A stretch of 14,681 nucleotides of DNA from NCBI GenBank assembly GCA_934476315.1, contig CAKSNQ010000035.1:1-14681 (forward strand), in the 5' to 3' direction. Below, piece after piece: positions 6,978-13,735 of the stretch (position 1 is the stretch's first letter; every line of letters begins with the position of its first letter). A program made the position numbers and the translations under genes. This stretch comes from an uncultured Eubacteriales bacterium (GTDB lineage Bacteria > Bacillota > Clostridia > Oscillospirales > CAG-272). Under the pieces are notes generated by a model. It was given only the letters and a program-made list of their open reading frames with translations. It had not been told where the DNA came from and searched no databases.

Positions 6978-7772
6978 ATGGATATTCAGAAATTTTTAGG
7001 AGACGAGAACGAAAAGCCGCTGGATCGGATCACCGGGGACGGGGGCTTTTGCAGCATTTTCCGCACCATCGGATGCGTCGGGGACAGCCTGTCCTCGGGG
7101 GAATTTGAGTCGGTGGACGAGAGCGGCAAAAAGCATTACAACGACATGTTTGAATATTCCTGGGGGCAGTTCATCGCCCGCATGACGGGAAGCCGGGTGT
7201 ACAACTTCTCCCGCGGCGGAATGACCGCCAAGGAATATTGCGAATCCTTTGCGCAGGACAAGGACTTCTGGAACCCGGACCTTGCCTGCCGCGCCTATAT
7301 TCTCGCGCTCGGCGTCAACGACGTGCTCAATCAGAACATGACCCTCGGTTCGACCGACGACATCTGCCGTGAGGACTGGTCGAAGAATCAGCCGACGTTT
7401 TCCGGCTGGTTCGGGCAGATCGTTCAGCGCCTGAAGGCCATTCAGCCGGACGCCAAATTCTTCTTCGTTACCTGCCCGCCCAGCGGCGGTGACGCACAGA
7501 AGGAACTGCGCGCCGACGCGCACGCCGCGCTGATGTACCGCTTTGCCGAATTTTTCGACAACTCCTACGTCATCGACCTGCGCAAATACGGTCCCGCCTA
7601 CGATGCGGCGTTCCGGGAGCAGTTCTACCTCGGAGGGCACATGAACGCCTGCGGCTACGCTCTGACCGCCAAGCTGATCGCCTCGTACATCGACTACATC
7701 ATCCGCCACAACATGAAGGATTTCGCGCAAATCGCCTTTGTCGGGACGCCGCTGACCTACCGTGAGGTGTGA
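6978..7772 (+). CDS. SGNH/GDSL-family hydrolase
   Basis: Predicted 264-aa esterase or lipase-like hydrolase of the SGNH superfamily. Block I is G-D-S37-L-S with the nucleophile serine. Block II is N-F-S-R-G80-G and block III is G-V-N114-D. Block V is G-G-H221-M-N with the catalytic histidine. The aspartate usually three residues before that histidine is replaced by L218, so a Ser-His dyad or another acid is implied. No signal peptide or membrane segment is visible, so the enzyme is probably cytoplasmic. GAGGA lies 9 nt before ATG. It has its own promoter, divergent from the RNase-like gene, and a hairpin follows. Family members act on many acyl esters, so the substrate is unknown. Confidence 0.85.
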   Translation: MDIQKFLGDENEKPLDRITGDGGFCSIFRTIGCVGDSLSSGEFESVDESGKKHYNDMFEYSWGQFIARMTGSRVYNFSRGGMTAKEYCESFAQDKDFWNPDLACRAYILALGVNDVLNQNMTLGSTDDICREDWSKNQPTFSGWFGQIVQRLKAIQPDAKFFFVTCPPSGGDAQKELRADAHAALMYRFAEFFDNSYVIDLRKYGPAYDAAFREQFYLGGHMNACGYALTAKLIASYIDYIIRHNMKDFAQIAFVGTPLTYREV

Positions 7773-7826
7773 AGCGGACATCCGGAAAACGGTTTCCGCC
7801 GCCTAAGTCCCCCGATATTTTCACAC

Positions 7827-7870
7827 AGAGGCTGTCGCGCTTTGTTGGGCGCAACAGCCTCTGACTTTTC
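7827..7870 (+). terminator. Terminator after the SGNH hydrolase gene
   Basis: AGAGGCTGT at 7827-7835 pairs perfectly with ACAGCCTCT at 7854-7862. After one mismatch, GCGC pairs with GCGC inside. A short T-rich tail follows (GACTTTTC). Confidence 0.7.
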
Positions 7871-7882
7871 CCGCGACTACCG

Positions 7883-8844
7883 CACAAAATCCACCGCGCC
7901 CGCTTTAAAACGGACACGGCGGCTTCCATCTCGGCGTCGCTCGCACCGAGACGCCCATGCGGATGTTCTCACGTACTGTATCGTCAAACAGGTCCTTCTC
8001 CTGCGACACAAATGCCACCCGGTCGTACAGCTCCGGAAGAGGAATCTTTCGCAGGTCGTACACGCCCATCGTGATCTCCCCGCTCCTGATGTCCCGGAAG
8101 CCCGCCATCAGCTTGGCAAGCATGGATTCGCCCGAGCCGGAAGGTCCGACGAGTGCCGGCGTACCGACGAAGTTAAACGCCGCGATAATCGGCACTGCCA
8201 TTCCGAGCTGACTGCGGCGCATCCGGTCGTAATAATACTGCGCGTTGGCGCACACCTTGTCGCACAGACGCGCATAGGACTGCTTATCCTGATTGTATGC
8301 CTTGATAACCTTGATGCCGTTGATGTATTCGATCATGGTACTGCTCATTTCGGTCATCGCCCGGACTGCCCCTCGTAGTCCTTGGCGTAGTTCCCCATGA
8401 CCATCATCAGAAAGACAAAGGCGACCGGGGTGGTTTCCATCCCCTCCACCTGATCGACAATTGTCTTCTTCAACTTGCCTGCGGAGGTGTCCATCCCCGT
8501 GCTGAGTGGCAGGCGCGGGAGCTTGGCGAGTAGCTTTTCGCAGGTGGTCTTGAGAATACGAAATATCGCCTCGTGCGAGATGCCGAGCGCGCCGTTGTAG
8601 AGAAGCGTGCGGAGCAAAAATCCGTCGAGCGCGGCGGCGACGCTCCGGGCGTCGTAGCCCAAATTCTCGGAAATCAGCCCATGCAGGGTGACGCCGCCGA
8701 TTTTGATGAGCTCCCCATCGCCAAGGCTCAGACCGAGCACCCCCGCGATACTGCCGCAAAAGCCGATGACGGCGAACACAAACGCGATTTTGCTGAGCAC
8801 CGCTCCGGCGCGGGAAAGTGCTTGAAGACCTTCAATGATTCCAT
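7883..8844 (-). pseudogene. Decayed ABC exporter (fused transmembrane and ATPase domains)
   Basis: Pieces of one ABC transporter are spread over different minus-strand frames. A transmembrane part (about 8800-8354) ends in G-N-Y-A-K-D-Y-E-G, then the frame shifts near 8360. The next frame continues with M-I-E-Y-I-N-G-I-K-V-I-K-A and Q-Y-Y-Y-D-R-M-R-R. Near 8170 the membrane part is fused straight onto the ATPase domain, so the rest of the membrane domain is missing. Walker A reads G-P-S-G-S-G-E-S: the essential lysine is glutamate (codon 8127-8129). Another frameshift occurs after E-N-I-R-M-G near 7960, and the signature and Walker B regions are absent. The first part also looks shortened after G-M-E-T-T. 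A possible original start is ATG at 8842-8844 behind AGGGGG. No functional product is expected. Confidence 0.85.
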
Positions 8845-8848
8845 AGAT

Positions 8849-9016
8849 ATTCCCCCTGTTTCAATTTCACGGGTTTGATTTGTTCCGTACGCGCAGATTC
8901 CCCGCCGTGCATGACAGTTGCCGCGCGAGCGTTGCCCCCCGCCGCCGACGACGCCCGGCTTTGCGTCAATAATACAACATGCGCAGTCCCATTTGATTTT
9001 GGCGCCTGTACCGAGG
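8849..9016. other. Intergenic region without a recognised feature
   Basis: Between the GNAT gene and the ABC relic, no terminator with a T-run, promoter of good quality or coding sequence was found. Confidence 0.4.
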
Positions 9017-9559
9017 TTATTTCCCGTCCGCATCCCCCTGCGCGGCGGGAGAAAGCTCCAGGTTCATAAGATCAAAATCGATCCGCTCGCCCCTGATCTT
9101 GAAATAACCGGGGAAAGTGCACAGTTTGCAAAAGCCGAGCTTTTCATACAGCGCGATGGCACGTTTGTTGTCACTGCGCACCTCGAGGTTGACCTGCTCG
9201 ATCCCGGCTTGCCGCGCAAAATCCAGCACGCCTTCTGCCAGTACGGTCGCCGCGCCACAGCCCCACCACGCCTTTTTCAGGCTGATGCCGAACACGGCGC
9301 GGTGGCTCATGCGCTTCTGTCTGCGGTTGAGACTGGCGGTGCCGATGATCTCGCCATTGACCTTGGCAATCAACTGGATATTGTCGTGCGACTGCGCCTG
9401 CATGGCAAGATGGGACCGCTCGGCTTCCTCGTCCAGCGGCACGCCCTCCGGGCCAAAGCTGAGATTGTCCGTTTCCCCGCCGATGATTTTCAGATACTCC
9501 AACAACGCGGCGGCATCCTCTGCCTGCGCGCGGACGATTTCAAAAGGTACGTTTTTCAT
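9017..9559 (-). CDS. GNAT-family N-acetyltransferase
   Basis: Predicted 180-aa acetyl-CoA-dependent N-acetyltransferase. The acetyl-CoA pyrophosphate loop (motif A) is visible as W98-W-G-C-G-A-A104 followed by a helix. Motif B is N-L-E-V-R-S-D-N-K-R-A-I-A-L-Y138-E-K-L-G-F, in which the tyrosine usually protonates the leaving thiolate. AAGGA lies about 9 nt before ATG. It is the only intact gene between the methyltransferase and ABC transporter relics, and its frame is clean from end to end. The substrate is not predictable; relatives modify proteins, amines or antibiotics. Confidence 0.85.
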   Translation of the reverse strand: MKNVPFEIVRAQAEDAAALLEYLKIIGGETDNLSFGPEGVPLDEEAERSHLAMQAQSHDNIQLIAKVNGEIIGTASLNRRQKRMSHRAVFGISLKKAWWGCGAATVLAEGVLDFARQAGIEQVNLEVRSDNKRAIALYEKLGFCKLCTFPGYFKIRGERIDFDLMNLELSPAAQGDADGK

Positions 9560-9630
9560 AGCATTATTTCCTTTTCATTTTGTCTGTTTGCGACGGAATC
9601 AAACGGGTTGTCCGCTCTGACCGCCGCTAC

Positions 9631-10542
9631 CTAAGATTCATTTTTCCTGACCGCAAGGCAATAGTTGACATGCTCAAAGGCGCTCCTGTTCGCCCCCGCC
9701 GGGTCGATGATGGTTCTTTGAATGGCCGCGGGCGTCATCAGCTCGTAAATCTAAAAGCCGTGCTCTTCCGGCAGCTTTTCACGTTCTCCGCAGGAAAACG
9801 CCGACTGCATCGGCTCGCTGCCCGCTTTTGCCATCATGATGGTGTTCTGCACGCGCCGCTCGGGGGCGTTAAAGAAGTTCTCATCCGGATAGTCAAACAC
9901 AAGCATGCTGCCGTCCGCGCAAAGCGAAGAAAGCGCGGCAAGCGTTTTGCCGATTGCCTCCGCCGACAGGGAATACGTCACGCCGAGCCACGCGAAAAAA
10001 GACTTGTCGGACGGGTCGAAGCCACCGGCAATCAGGTCGCCGGACTGTCCCCGGTAAAATCCACGGGGACAAAGGCGAGATTGGCGGGAACCGTCCGCCC
10101 GGCGCGGGCGATTCTTTCTTTTTTGTCAGTCTGCGTCAGGGGATGATCGACCTCAAACGCCCTAAACTTTACCGGAAACTCCGGCTCCCGGAACGTAAAG
10201 GTGTCAAGCCCCGCGCCGAGCATGACATATTGCTCCGTCCCGGTCAGAACGGCAGTTTTTAGTGCCCGTTCCGTGTATGCCGCGCGGCAAAGCGGCGACG
10301 GCGCAACATGGACGTTTACGAGCCTGCGCAAAAGCTCCCCCGGCTCCTGCTCCTGCTTTCCGGTGTCGAGTTCCGGTTCAAAGAACGGCACCCCGCCGAG
10401 GAGATAGCCCCCGACGGCGGCGTATTCCTCTTCCGTCATAAGGTCTTTGGCAAGGCGGTCGGAGAAGACCGGGTGCTCTGCCCTTTCCGCATGGAACACC
10501 CGTCCGAACGAGCTCTTCAGGGCGGTGATACTGGCTTTGTTA
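9631..10542 (-). pseudogene. Class I SAM-dependent methyltransferase (LCM/PPM1-like), broken
   Basis: The full-length relic corresponds to about 300 codons. It begins near N-K-A-S-I-T-A-L-K-S-S-F-G with no usable start codon in frame. The SAM-binding segment Y-V-M-L-G-A-G-L-D-T-F-T-F-R is typical of leucine-carboxyl-methyltransferase-type enzymes. The frame ends at 10032-10034 and resumes in another frame as G-G-F-D-P-S-D-K-S-F-F-A-W-L-G-V-T-Y. A premature TAG (9753-9751) interrupts at E-E-H-G-F-stop-I-Y-E-L. The same frame then continues to F-E-H-V-N-Y-C-L-A-V-R-K and the natural stop at 9631. One small indel, one nonsense change and a missing start make loss of function very likely. Confidence 0.85.
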
Positions 10543-10845
10543 TTCGCTGTTATCCCACGTCTTTCCTTGCTTTGCCGGGAGCGACCTTGTGAAAATCAGC
10601 GGCACATAAAAGAGAAATTGCCATGCCGGAACGGATGATTGGCAAAGTCCGTACCGCCCCTGCAAGCCGTTTTTCCGGATAAAGATAAAAAGAACGATCG
10701 TCTGCAAGACGCAAAAAGCGGCGCTCGCCGAGTATTCAATGCCGATAATCTGATCGAGCGGATTCGCCAGCGATTGCAGGACGCAGTAAGCCACGATCCA
10801 CACAATCGCAAAGGTCAGCTCGCTTTTCTCATATAGCTTTTTCAT
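10540..10845 (-). pseudogene. Truncated CPBP-family intramembrane protease
   Basis: The first 80 or so codons (M-K-K-L-Y-E-K-S-E-L-T-F-A-I-V-W) match the N-terminus of small CPBP glutamic intramembrane proteases as I know them. Two to three hydrophobic helices are visible. After F-L-F-Y-V-P-L-I-F the sequence jumps to a short hydrophilic tail ending T-W-D-N-S-E. The region that should carry the E-E-x3-R and H-x3-N/H active-site motifs is absent. AGGG precedes the ATG at 10843-10845. An internal deletion joining the N-terminus to the original C-terminus would explain it. A 101-aa membrane peptide could still be made but would not be a protease. Confidence 0.7.
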
Positions 10846-10882
10846 TTTATTTTCCCTCGTCATCTCCGGCATGCCGCGGCGC

Positions 10883-11377
10883 TCACCCCCGCATAACCTC
10901 GTGAAGCGTCGCGACGGAGCACCCCCGGCTTTCATAGTAGGCAAGCATCCCGGGCAGCTTCTTTTTATCGTAGCTGGTGATGCAGTCCGACAGCACATGA
11001 ACGGTATATCCGCTTTTCATCATGTTGTAGCAGGTGGATTTGACGCAAGCCACCGCGTCCGCTCCCGCAATATAAAACTCGGTCATGCCGTGCTCGCGGA
11101 TAAAAGCCGCAAACGCCTCGTCGGTCAGCGCACTGCTCTTTGTTTTGGTGAAAATGTGCTCCGACACAATCTTCAGCTCCGGCACAAATTCCGCGCCGCG
11201 CGTGCCGGGCTTGAACGTTCTCGTCCCGGCGGACAGGCTGTGATTGCGGATATACACGACAGGCATATCCTCCGCCACCGCCCAATCCACCGCCTCATTG
11301 ACGCGCCCGATGATCTCCTTGTAATTCTTCGTAATATCATTTTGCAGGTCGATCACGACCAATGCGCAGTTTTTCAC
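10883..11377 (-). CDS. Isochorismatase-family cysteine hydrolase
   Basis: Predicted 164-aa cytoplasmic hydrolase of the isochorismatase/nicotinamidase-like fold. The catalytic triad is visible as D10 in V-V-I-D-L-Q-N-D, K78 in F-T-K-T-K-S-S-A, and C111 in D-A-V-A-C-V-K-S-T. A GTG start at 11375-11377 was chosen because GGAGG lies 8 nt upstream and the fold begins directly with N-C-A-L-V-V-I-D. An in-frame start 12 codons upstream has no such site. The gene is 42 bp downstream of the YoaP-like gene in the same direction, so they are likely co-transcribed. Substrates in this family include nicotinamide, isochorismate and other amides; nothing here decides among them. Confidence 0.85.
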   Translation of the reverse strand: MKNCALVVIDLQNDITKNYKEIIGRVNEAVDWAVAEDMPVVYIRNHSLSAGTRTFKPGTRGAEFVPELKIVSEHIFTKTKSSALTDEAFAAFIREHGMTEFYIAGADAVACVKSTCYNMMKSGYTVHVLSDCITSYDKKKLPGMLAYYESRGCSVATLHEVMRG

Positions 11378-11419
11378 TCTGTGTTCCTCCCTGAATTCCG
11401 TTTTCCGACGCACGGCGGC

Positions 11420-12166
11420 TCAGTCCCGGATTCCTGCCAGCGCCAGGAACTTTTTGTCCGACTGAATACTCTGCGTCAGAAAGCGACCGTCCCGGAACAG
11501 CGCGTAGGTCGTGACCGGCGCGGGAGCGTTCTGCGCGGTTTCCTTGTCGGTGATGTGGATGACTTTCAGCAAAATGCCGTGTTCCTCTGCCACCTCCTGC
11601 ACCCGCGGCACCCAGTAATACGTAAACGGGCACTGGTCGGTGTAATACAGGACAAAGCCCTCCCCGTCCACCCGGGGGTGTTTGGCACATTCCTTGAATG
11701 TCGGCGGCGTGGCGTCCGGCACAAGGGGCAGATACATCAGATTGATTCCGCAGTCGGACACGTCCGCGACCCGGAAGCCCTTGTGGGTCAGGAAGCTCGG
11801 ATCGGCGAGAAATTCCCGCTTCCGCCCCTCGGCGCACAGGATGCAAATGCCCCTCTTGCCCTGCGCCGTGGCGTCCCGGATGCACTCGCTTAACAGATCG
11901 TTGGCATATCCGTGCCCCTTCATGGAACCGGCAATCCACAGACAGTTGATGTGGATATAGCCCTCCGCCTCGATCGGCACCCACGCATTTTCCGCCGGGA
12001 TGTATTCGATAAAGCACTTGCCGCGCTCCTCGCTGCGGTAAAAAACAAGCCCCTCGTCAAAGCGCCTCACCAGCCATTCCTTTTTCGCAAGACTCTGCTT
12101 GCCAGACATGGCGCAACAGATGTGTTCCCTGTCAATGTTTTCTTTCGTAATATGGATGTAATTCAT
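11420..12166 (-). CDS. YoaP-like GNAT acetyltransferase with C-terminal thioredoxin-like domain
   Basis: Predicted 248-aa protein built like Bacillus YoaP. An N-terminal GNAT domain has motif A at K83-G-H-G-Y-A88 followed by a long helix. A C-terminal domain begins near residue 170 with Y-Y-T-D-Q-C179-P-F-T, where one cysteine takes the place of a thioredoxin-type motif. AGGAG lies about 7 nt before ATG. The start codon overlaps the stop of the 23-codon ORF upstream as ATGA. The isochorismatase-family gene follows closely. The cellular role of YoaP proteins is not firmly known to me. Confidence 0.75.
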   Translation of the reverse strand: MNYIHITKENIDREHICCAMSGKQSLAKKEWLVRRFDEGLVFYRSEERGKCFIEYIPAENAWVPIEAEGYIHINCLWIAGSMKGHGYANDLLSECIRDATAQGKRGICILCAEGRKREFLADPSFLTHKGFRVADVSDCGINLMYLPLVPDATPPTFKECAKHPRVDGEGFVLYYTDQCPFTYYWVPRVQEVAEEHGILLKVIHITDKETAQNAPAPVTTYALFRDGRFLTQSIQSDKKFLALAGIRD

Positions 12167-12234
12167 AGACTTCTCCTCTCCCGTGCTTTGCATGGCCGAC
12201 GCAAAGGTCCGCCCGTTTTCTGTAATTTTCTCAT
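12163..12234 (-). CDS. 23-codon ORF overlapping both neighbours by ATGA
   Basis: It begins with M-R-K-L-Q-K-T-G-G and ends R-E-R-R-S-L, and is rich in Arg and Lys. Its ATG overlaps the tetR stop (ATGA at 12231-12234). Its TGA overlaps the start of the YoaP-like gene (ATGA at 12163-12166). GGAG lies 9 nt before its ATG. The arrangement would let ribosomes leaving tetR reinitiate and pass on to the next gene. It may be a real coupling peptide, a remnant of a deleted tetR-controlled gene, or chance. No family resemblance was seen. Confidence 0.35.
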   Translation of the reverse strand: MRKLQKTGGPLRRPCKARERRSL

Positions 12235-12802
12235 AGCTTTCTCTCCTGCGCTGCCAATATTGCGCCCCGGTATGCCTGCTCCAGTTGGGAGGCGATAAGC
12301 TCCACGTCGTATTTCAGCGAATTGTTGGCGATAATGCTCGCATACCCGTGCGCGAACAGGAAAACCGTCAGAAAGACTTTTTTTGTCTGCTCCCTCCCGA
12401 TTCCCAAGGCGCCCTCCATCGCCGAAAGCTCCGGGGTAAGCTCCTCCGCGTCAATCAGCTCAAGCATCGTGCTCCCGCTGAAAAAACCCGACTGAAAAAG
12501 GAACCGGAACAACCGTGGCTCTTCAATCGCGAAGCGAATGTAATTCAGCCCGATCCCAAGCATAGCGCCCTTTTGAGAACTTTTCTGATTCATCAGATAT
12601 TCCGAGTGATAACGGTCCGCCTTGTCATAGACCGCCCTTTTCAATTCCTCGATCGTCGCGAAATGATACATGACGGGCTGCGTGGAGCAATTCAGCCTTT
12701 CCGATACAGTCCTTGCGTTGATGTTCTCCGCCCCGTTTCCCGGGCGACCGCAAAGGCGGCATCGACGATCATGTCTTTTGTGACTTTGACTTTCGCGGGC
12801 AT
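12231..12802 (-). pseudogene. TetR/AcrR-family regulator with a 1-nt frameshift
   Basis: The ATG at 12800-12802, behind GGAGG at 7 nt, starts M-P-A-K-V-K-V-T-K-D-M-I-V-D-A-A-F-A-V-A-R-E-T-G. The frame is then lost within the GGGG run at 12731-12734. A one-base-shifted frame continues A-E-N-I-N-A-R-T-V-S-E-R-L-N-C-S-T-Q-P-V and runs to the stop at 12231. Together these give the expected helix-turn-helix and a full 190-residue TetR length, so a single missing base explains the break. A consensus promoter and a palindrome remain upstream. It could be a recent mutation or a base-calling or assembly error. As written, a DNA-binding repressor cannot be made. Confidence 0.85.
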
Positions 12803-12830
12803 ATCCGCACCTCCATGCATAATTGATGTT

Positions 12831-12852
12831 ATACATAATTCAAATTATACAT
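12831..12852. promoter_or_regulatory. Operator-like palindrome over the tetR promoter
   Basis: ATAATT at 12835-12840 and AATTAT at 12843-12848 form a perfect inverted repeat around CA, with AT-rich flanks that pair with two wobbles. TTATACAT also recurs at 12829 and 12845. The site covers the tetR -10 box and probable transcription start, as expected for self-repression by a TetR protein. Confidence 0.6.
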
Positions 12853-12872
12853 TGGCGGGCGAGATTTGTCAA
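12844..12872 (-). promoter_or_regulatory. Consensus sigma-A promoter of the tetR unit
   Basis: Read on the minus strand, TTGACA (12872-12867) and TATAAT (12849-12844) are exactly 17 bp apart, both perfect consensus hexamers. It would transcribe tetR, the micro-ORF and the YoaP-like and isochorismatase-family genes. Confidence 0.9.
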
Positions 12873-12930
12873 GCTCCCGGAACACAAATACAGCAAAAAG
12901 CGCAATATTTAGTTATTTTTCTTCACAAAC

Positions 12931-12946
12931 CTACTATATATAAAAT
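12931..12946. promoter_or_regulatory. Putative NrdR box 1
   Basis: This site matches the NrdR-box consensus (ACACTATATATAGTGT) at 11 of 16 positions, including the central ACTATATATA. It lies just upstream of the nrdG -35 box. NrdR represses ribonucleotide reductase genes when dATP is plentiful. Confidence 0.5.
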
Positions 12947-12952
12947 TTCTCA

Positions 12953-12981
12953 TTGACATTTGCAACTTTATCATGTATACT
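12953..12981 (+). promoter_or_regulatory. Sigma-A promoter of nrdG-nrdD
   Basis: TTGACA at 12953-12958 and TATACT at 12976-12981 are separated by 17 bp. The nrdG ATG follows at 13016, leaving a leader of about 28 nt. Confidence 0.9.
12963..12978. promoter_or_regulatory. Putative NrdR box 2
   Basis: A weaker match (9 of 16) to the NrdR consensus starts exactly 32 bp after box 1. NrdR boxes usually occur as pairs about three helical turns apart, and this one overlaps the spacer and -10 of the nrdG promoter. Confidence 0.35.
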
Positions 12982-13015
12982 GATAGTACAGGACTGTTAA
13001 CTCGGAGGTGGTGAA

Positions 13016-13699
13016 ATGATCGGCGGCTTACAGAAGGTGACCTTGCTGGATTTTCCGGGCAAAGTCGCCTGCACGGTTTTTTTGACGGGATGCAATCTCC
13101 GCTGCCCTTATTGCCATAATCCCGAGCTTGTTTTGTCGCGAAATAACGTAAAAACCGTTTCGGAAAATGAACTGTTTGAGTTCCTTTTTTCCCGAAAGGG
13201 TAAGCTGGACGGCGTTTGCATCACCGGCGGCGAACCGACGCTATACCCAAATCTGATAAATCTGGTTTGCCGTATCAGGGAGATGGGTTTTCTTGTTAAG
13301 CTGGACAGCAACGGATCCGTCCCGGAAATGCTTGAACATCTTCTGCGCAAAAAGCTGCTTGATTATGTGGCAATGGATATCAAGAATGCTCCCTCACGGT
13401 ACGCAGAAACCTGCGGTGCAAATGTAATTGAACAGGTTAAAAAAAGTGTTGCACTGCTGAAAAACAGCAATATCGACTATGAGTTCCGTACAACGGTCTG
13501 CCATCCCTTTCATTCACCGAAGTGCATGGAAGAAATCGGGCACTGGCTTCGAAGTGCAAAACGGTATTATATCCAGCCATTTGTCGATTCCGGCAATCTG
13601 CTCGGCAGTGGGATATCAGTTATGGCAAAGCCGGAGCTCGAGGCATTGCTGAGCGCCGTAAAACCGTATATACCCGCCGCACAACTGCGCGGCGTGTGA
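13016..13699 (+). CDS. nrdG: Anaerobic ribonucleotide reductase activating protein (radical SAM)
   Basis: Predicted 227-aa radical-SAM enzyme that uses S-adenosylmethionine and a 4Fe-4S cluster to form the glycyl radical on NrdD. The cluster ligands are C26-N-L-R-C30-P-Y-C33, followed by H-N-P. G-G-E-P-T at 71-75 is the usual SAM-binding segment. M-D-I-K-N-A-P near residue 122 is typical of PflA/NrdG-type activators. It is longer than the classic E. coli NrdG (about 150 aa) and belongs to the longer PflA-like type common in Clostridia. GGAGG is close to ATG, and nrdD follows after 36 nt. The neighbouring nrdD makes this assignment firm. The gene is richer in A and T than the block to its left. 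Confidence 0.92.
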   Translation: MIGGLQKVTLLDFPGKVACTVFLTGCNLRCPYCHNPELVLSRNNVKTVSENELFEFLFSRKGKLDGVCITGGEPTLYPNLINLVCRIREMGFLVKLDSNGSVPEMLEHLLRKKLLDYVAMDIKNAPSRYAETCGANVIEQVKKSVALLKNSNIDYEFRTTVCHPFHSPKCMEEIGHWLRSAKRYYIQPFVDSGNLLGSGISVMAKPELEALLSAVKPYIPAAQLRGV

Positions 13700-13735
13700 A
13701 CGATAAAACAATACAATAAAAAAAGGAGAACAACT

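Noticed and set aside
9751..9753. In-frame TAG as pyrrolysine or a recoded codon
   Set aside because: The same gene also has a frameshift and no start codon, and methyltransferases of this type are not known to me to use pyrrolysine; a nonsense mutation is simpler.
10871..11893. 340-codon plus-strand open frame over the isochorismatase-like and YoaP-like genes
   Set aside because: Both minus-strand genes have ribosome sites and catalytic motifs; the plus frame has neither.
12795..12836. Alternative upstream tetR start at 12836 that avoids the frameshift
   Set aside because: It would begin at the probable transcription start without a ribosome site, and its first 35 residues do not resemble a TetR helix. 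The ATG at 12802 has a strong site and TetR-like sequence.
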